The notes below the pieces were generated by a model. It searched no databases and was not told where the DNA came from. It saw only the letters and a program-made list of their open reading frames with translations. From Bacillota bacterium (GTDB lineage Bacteria > Bacillota > Dethiobacteria > DTU022 > UBA8154): 9,367 bases of DNA. Shown here in pieces: positions 6,056-9,367 of this stretch (position 1 is the first letter of the stretch; the number at the start of each line of letters is the position of its first letter). The position numbers and the translations under genes were made by a program. The stretch is from positions 1,034-10,400 of the forward strand of contig DMPF01000122.1 of NCBI GenBank assembly GCA_003456095.1, in the 5' to 3' direction.

Positions 6056-7270
6056 CTAGATAATCTGCTCTGCACATAGTTCCGCGTACTCTGAAGCCGG
6101 CAGCCCCATTGCCCGGCAGAAGATCTCCTCGTTATGCTCGCCGAGGCGCGGCGGGAAGCTGAGTGCCCTGCCTTTTTCCTCCAGAAAAGCAGAGGTAAAG
6201 GGAGGTGGAGCGAGGGTCAGGAGAACACCCGTTTTTTCATCCCGCGCGTGAAGCACTTTTTTCTGCACGATGGAATCGGCAATGACCTCATCAATATTGT
6301 TGACACGGGAAATAGCTACCTGGGCTTCATTAAAGAGGGGGATGAGCTCGTTGGTGTTGAACTGCAGCGTAATCTCTTCAATTGCCCTGTTCAAGTTGTC
6401 CACGTCACTGATCCGCCCCGCGTTAACCTTGTATTCTTCCCTGGCCAGTGACTGAAAGGCGGGCAGTTTCGTGACCGATTCCCACTGGCGATCGTTGCCC
6501 ACGGCAATGTAAACGTAACTGTCCCTGGTCTGGTAAACGGAAACAGGCGCAAAAAACTCGTGCGTATTGCCGCGCCTGGTAATCTTATTGCCGAAGGTCT
6601 TGGTCAGGCAGATGGGCTGCGTCAACCATGATACGGTACTCTCGAACATGGAGAGGTCAATGCGGCTTCCCTCCCCGCTGCTTGCTCTTTTATATAGCGC
6701 CCGCATCAGCAGACCGTAACCGTGCTCGCTCGTCCCCATATCCGGCAGCGGGATCCCCACCACCATGGGGTTACCATCCTTTTCCCCGGTCAGTTCCATC
6801 AATCCGCCCCTGGCCTGCAGGATGGGGTCGTAAGCCGCTTCGTTGGAACCGGGCCCAAAGCCGGTAATCCCCATCCAGATCAGATCTTTCTTTGCAGAGG
6901 AAAGGTTCTCGTAATCCACACCCAGCTTGAGATAATTCTTGGGTAACTGGTTGGTGAGGAAAATATCCACATCCAGTTTGCGGATCAGTTCCCTCAGCAG
7001 TTCCTGCCCTCTAGGAATGGCCAAATTTAAAGTAATGGCTTTCTTTCCCGCATTGATCGATAAAAAATAGGTATTCATGCCTTTTTCACTGAGGCGGTTT
7101 TCCCCGATAAAGCGATTAGGGTCGGGCATCGACGGGTTTTCCATGCGAATCACCTCCATACCGTCATGGGCCAGTCGGTATGTCAGGTACGGAAGAACTG
7201 TTGCCTGTTCCAGGCTCAAAACGGTAAGGTTACGGAACAGCTTTTCCTCCATCAGCAACAACTCCCTCAT
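6056..7270 (-). CDS. CaiB/BaiF family (family III) acyl-CoA transferase
   Basis: A 404-residue family III CoA-transferase, expected to move CoA from a donor acyl-CoA (often succinyl-CoA) to a carboxylic acid through an aspartyl intermediate. Seen: the N-terminal Rossmann-like core (LFRNLTVLSLEQATVLPYLTYRLAHDGMEVIRMENP, about 11-46), the AGKKAITLNL segment (74-83), ITGFGPGSNEAAYDPILQARGGLMELTG (135-162), and PLPDMGTSEHGYG, where Asp177 is the likely catalytic aspartate (Asp169 in formyl-CoA transferase). Further on, GEGSRIDLSMFES is also typical. Two starts are possible: ATG at 7270 with AGGA 7 nt upstream, or ATG at 7252 (MEEKLFRNL) with AGGGAG 9 nt upstream; the latter fits the usual family N-terminus slightly better. 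It sits between the TRAP transporter and the dehydrogenase, consistent with activating the imported acid. The family is certain, the substrate unknown. Confidence 0.92.
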   Translation of the reverse strand: MRELLLMEEKLFRNLTVLSLEQATVLPYLTYRLAHDGMEVIRMENPSMPDPNRFIGENRLSEKGMNTYFLSINAGKKAITLNLAIPRGQELLRELIRKLDVDIFLTNQLPKNYLKLGVDYENLSSAKKDLIWMGITGFGPGSNEAAYDPILQARGGLMELTGEKDGNPMVVGIPLPDMGTSEHGYGLLMRALYKRASSGEGSRIDLSMFESTVSWLTQPICLTKTFGNKITRRGNTHEFFAPVSVYQTRDSYVYIAVGNDRQWESVTKLPAFQSLAREEYKVNAGRISDVDNLNRAIEEITLQFNTNELIPLFNEAQVAISRVNNIDEVIADSIVQKKVLHARDEKTGVLLTLAPPPFTSAFLEEKGRALSFPPRLGEHNEEIFCRAMGLPASEYAELCAEQII

Positions 7271-7283
7271 ATTAAATTCCTGT

Positions 7284-7299
7284 CCCCGTTAACACGGGG
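7284..7299 (-). other. Small perfect hairpin in the dctM-to-CoA-transferase gap
   Basis: CCCCGT and ACGGGG form a 6-bp stem around a 4-nt loop, in the 50-bp gap after the transporter stop and just before the AGGA ribosome binding site at 7278-7281. There is no T-run on the minus side, so it is unlikely to be a full terminator. It could stabilise or separate the transporter and enzyme parts of the transcript. Role inferred only. Confidence 0.4.
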
Positions 7300-7320
7300 T
7301 AATAAAAATTAGCGGTGCCA

Positions 7321-8622
7321 TTAACGAAGGAGGTTCGGTAAAAAAAGGACAATCTGCGGAAACAACAGCATCAGGGCGATACATATCAAATAAGCAACCA
7401 TAAACCATATGGCACCTCTAAAAACAGTCGCAATAGAGTTCTCCGGAGAGAGTCCCTTCACAATGAAAACATTTACCCCCACAGGCGGGGTAATTGCTCC
7501 CATAGTCGTAATGATCGTGATCAGAACCGTATACCAGACTGGATCATATCCCAGGGCCACGATCAACGGGAAAAAGATGGGAATACTGAGAGTCAGAAAT
7601 CCCAGGGCATCCATCAGGGCTCCGCCCAGCGTGTAAATCATAATCACCACCAGAAGGATCAAAAACGGGGTAACGGGCAGCGCGGCGGCCCACTCGGCGA
7701 GCATAAAGGGAAATCTGGTTACAGTGAGAAAGCGTCCGAAGACTACGGCGCCGGCAATAAGCATTATTACCATGGCTGAGGTGCGCAGTGTATCGGTCAC
7801 AGCCTGGATAAAAGACTTCAGATCAAGTTTACGCTGCAGCAAGGCTATAATCAGCGCACCAAAGGAGCCGGCGGCACCAGCCTCCGTGGGAGTAAACCAG
7901 CCGGCATAAAGGCCGCCGATAACCAGGAGGAAAAGGATCAGCGTTTCAAGCACTCCCGGAAGGGAAGCGATCTTCTCCCGGAAAGTTGTCTTCGGTCCGG
8001 CCGGGCCAATCTCCGGGTTTTTCATACAGACAAACGCAACCGTCAGCAAAAACAAAGCAGCTAATAACAGGCCGGGAATAATATTGGCGATAAAAAGCAA
8101 CGCGATGGGCTGCCCCGTCTGCAGGGCAATGACGATTGTAACCACACTGGGGGGGATTACCACACCCAGGGTCCCCCCCGCGGCCACGCTGCCGGTGCTG
8201 AGGGCCGGATCGTAGCCGTATTTTTTCATCTGTGGCAGCGCAATGGTCCCCATTGTCGCCGCTGTCGCCGAGTTGGAACCGCAGATGGCGGCAAATGCCG
8301 TGCTGGCCGCAATGGTGGTGAGGGCAATGCCGCCCTTTAAATTGCCCACCCATTTATATGCCATACTGTAAAGATTCTCTGTAACACCGGAGCGAAAGGC
8401 GAGCTGCCCCATAAAAACAAACATAGGGATGACACTTAACCCGTACGAAGCAAGGCTTCCCCAGAGGTCGGTGCTCAACATGCTGTAAGCCGCCCCCGGA
8501 GAGACGAAAAAGCTAAAGCCCAAAAAGCCGGCAAAAAGCATGGCAAAACCCACCGGCATGCGCAGCATCATCAGGATGAACATGAGCAGGATTCCGAGAA
8601 GTGCGATCGCGGTTGGGCTCAC
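7321..8622 (-). CDS. dctM: TRAP transporter large permease subunit (DctM family)
   Basis: A 433-residue polytopic membrane protein, the large membrane subunit of a tripartite ATP-independent periplasmic (TRAP) transporter, driven by an ion gradient. Many hydrophobic segments span its length, beginning AIALLGILLMFILMML and ending in a hydrophobic C-terminus. Family motifs seen: GLSVIPMFVFMGQLAF (61-76), CGSNSATAATMGTIALPQMKKYGYD (114-138), LGVVIPPSV (152-160), a central GWFTPTEAGAAGSFGAL segment, and in the C-terminal half GALMDALGFLTLSIPIFFP and ITPPVGVNVFIVKG. The start is GTG, overlapping the last bases of the dctQ gene (GTGA), so the pair is translationally coupled. The substrate cannot be read from the membrane subunits; the enzyme neighbours suggest an organic acid anion. 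Confidence is high. Confidence 0.95.
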   Translation of the reverse strand: MSPTAIALLGILLMFILMMLRMPVGFAMLFAGFLGFSFFVSPGAAYSMLSTDLWGSLASYGLSVIPMFVFMGQLAFRSGVTENLYSMAYKWVGNLKGGIALTTIAASTAFAAICGSNSATAATMGTIALPQMKKYGYDPALSTGSVAAGGTLGVVIPPSVVTIVIALQTGQPIALLFIANIIPGLLLAALFLLTVAFVCMKNPEIGPAGPKTTFREKIASLPGVLETLILFLLVIGGLYAGWFTPTEAGAAGSFGALIIALLQRKLDLKSFIQAVTDTLRTSAMVIMLIAGAVVFGRFLTVTRFPFMLAEWAAALPVTPFLILLVVIMIYTLGGALMDALGFLTLSIPIFFPLIVALGYDPVWYTVLITIITTMGAITPPVGVNVFIVKGLSPENSIATVFRGAIWFMVAYLICIALMLLFPQIVLFLPNLLR

Positions 8623-9107
8623 TTCTTGTCCCCCCCCCTGACGGATTTTAATAAATCAACGAATAGGACAATTGCTAAGGCGGCAAAGCCGATGGACACT
8701 GCATAGATCAAGTAATAGTGGGGCAGGCGCAATGTCTCCGATAAAATACCCCGTGCCATCTGCCGGGCGGCATAGAGCCAGATCTGCCAGGCAGCGATGG
8801 AAAACAATACCATGCTCAGGAAAAGAGTGAGACTCTCCAGAATTGAGCCTGCTCTTCTGGAAAAGCGGGACACAAGCAGGTCAATCTCCACATGCGCCCT
8901 GGTAATCTGGGAAAAACCCAGAGTAAAAGCTATGACAAGCGCCGCCAGAAAAGCAACCAACTCGGCAGTACCGCCGAAAGGAACGTAGACAACCCGCAGG
9001 ATCATGTTTGTAACCAGGATCACCATCATCAAAACCAGCGCTCCTCCCGCAATCCAGACTAAAACCTGGTTGAGCCGGGCGCTTATACCTTCAAGTATGC
9101 GCAACAT
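8619..9107 (-). CDS. dctQ: TRAP transporter small permease subunit (DctQ family)
   Basis: A 162-residue protein with four predicted membrane segments (roughly residues 15-40, 47-66, 90-113 and 131-153). It matches the DctQ small membrane subunit that partners DctM and receives substrate from the extracytoplasmic binding protein. Recognisable features are VTNMILRVVYVPFGGTAELVAFLAALVIAF in the first half and the RAHVEIDLLVSRF loop (about 69-81), the usual R-x-HV-x-V/ID signature. The ATG start follows GAAGG and a GGTGG stretch at about 5 nt. The last codons contain a run of nine G on the coding strand, just before the GTGA overlap with dctM. Its position after a probable dctP tail completes a standard P-Q-M order. 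Confidence is high. Confidence 0.93.
   Translation of the reverse strand: MLRILEGISARLNQVLVWIAGGALVLMMVILVTNMILRVVYVPFGGTAELVAFLAALVIAFTLGFSQITRAHVEIDLLVSRFSRRAGSILESLTLFLSMVLFSIAAWQIWLYAARQMARGILSETLRLPHYYLIYAVSIGFAALAIVLFVDLLKSVRGGDKK
8630..8638 (-). repeat. Nine-base G homopolymer in the 3' end of dctQ
   Basis: Nine consecutive C on the plus strand (nine G on the coding strand) encode the Arg-Gly-Gly-Asp near the DctQ C-terminus. The run ends 7 nt before the GTG start of dctM, so it may also act as its ribosome binding site. Length changes would shift the final DctQ codons. Confidence 0.6.
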
Positions 9108-9283
9108 CCACCCCTTCTTCCCACAACTTATTTGCAGTCAACATGCCGCTGCGGATTTTCCAAAAAACGCAAGTACAAGGACGCCCACCAGAGATTCCCT
9201 CATAATTAAAAGCACTAAGAAACACAGCAGGCGGGCGCCCTTGGCTGGCTTGCACAAATGCGCGCTAAATACGGTTTGGATCT
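9108..9283 (-). other. Gap between probable dctP and dctQ with GC-rich inverted repeats
   Basis: These 176 bp carry no convincing gene. They hold an 8-bp palindrome GGGCGCCC (9233-9240) and a looser long-range pairing, CGCCCACC (9182-9189) with GGCGGGCG (9230-9237), one mismatch. On the minus strand a moderately T-rich stretch follows. This could form an attenuator or a stabilising structure that lets the binding protein be made in excess of the membrane subunits, as is common in transporter operons, but no classic terminator is visible. Confidence 0.35.
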
Positions 9284-9367
9284 TTAAGAGAACTCTTTGC
9301 TGTATTTATCCCTTAATTCAAAGAGCCTGTTCATAAACGCGCGGGCAGGCAGTCCCTGTTTTTCCAG
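9284..9367 (-). CDS. C-terminal fragment of probable TRAP solute-binding protein (DctP family), cut by window edge
   Basis: The minus strand from 9367 is open for 27 codons (LEKQGLPARAFMNRLFELRDKYSKEFS) and stops with TAA at 9284. The fragment resembles the usual C-terminus of DctP-type extracytoplasmic solute-binding proteins, in which a Lys-x-GLP element is followed by an amphipathic helix ending in KY. Its place 176 bp upstream of dctQ is exactly where a TRAP binding protein is expected. Too little is present to infer the ligand. The call rests on position plus this short similarity; another gene ending here is possible. Confidence 0.6.
   Translation of the reverse strand: MEKQGLPARAFMNRLFELRDKYSKEFS

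Noticed and set aside
7946..8353. A 135-codon minus-strand frame inside dctM
   Set aside because: It overlaps dctM out of frame, in a region where the dctM reading has clear TRAP motifs. Its composition (Gly, His, Arg, Cys rich) is typical of a frame-shifted reading.
9004..9336. A 110-codon plus-strand frame across the dctP-dctQ gap
   Set aside because: It is antisense to dctQ and to the dctP-like tail, with no family resemblance and no ribosome binding site noted. The minus-strand genes explain the sequence better.

Overview
The window is one strand-biased block: all recognisable genes lie on the minus strand and read from right to left. They form a single probable catabolic operon for a carboxylic acid handled as its CoA ester. 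GC content is roughly one half, Shine-Dalgarno sequences are strong (AGGAGG or GGGGAGG at 6-8 nt), GTG starts are frequent, and the B12 mutase is split into two subunits. Together these suggest an anaerobic Gram-positive (clostridial / Peptococcaceae-like) or similar thermophile-related bacterium. That placement is inference; the window holds no rRNA or phylogenetic marker.

Layout in transcription order (right to left): (1) the last 27 codons of a probable TRAP solute-binding protein (dctP-like) enter at the right edge; (2) the small (DctQ) and large (DctM) TRAP membrane subunits follow, overlapping by 4 bp (GTGA); (3) a CaiB/BaiF-type (family III) CoA-transferase; (4) an acyl-CoA dehydrogenase; (5) the small B12-binding subunit of a methylmalonyl-CoA-mutase-type enzyme; (6) the large catalytic subunit of the same mutase; (7) a hydantoinase A / acetone-carboxylase-beta-type protein (HyuA family); (8) the N-terminal 146 codons of its HyuB-type partner, which overlaps hyuA by 8 bp and runs off the left edge.

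How the genes could work together (inference): the TRAP system imports an organic anion, the CoA-transferase activates it at the expense of another acyl-CoA, the flavin dehydrogenase introduces a double bond, and the adenosylcobalamin mutase rearranges the carbon skeleton. The HyuA/HyuB pair adds an ATP-dependent step, either carboxylation of a ketone or hydrolysis of a cyclic amide. The substrate cannot be named from sequence.

The most distinctive feature is the mutase large subunit. It keeps the Tyr and Arg that mark carboxyl-bearing (methylmalonyl-type) substrates. However, it has lost a His-x-Gln motif and an Asn that are conserved, to my knowledge, in methylmalonyl-, isobutyryl- and 2-hydroxyisobutyryl-CoA mutases, and has a glycine run there instead. 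With its unusual neighbours it may be an uncharacterised acyl-CoA mutase specificity. There is also a clean 7-bp-period degenerate repeat between the mutase and hyuA. No mobile elements, CRISPR arrays, tRNA or rRNA genes were seen, and no gene-free stretch exceeds about 180 bp.
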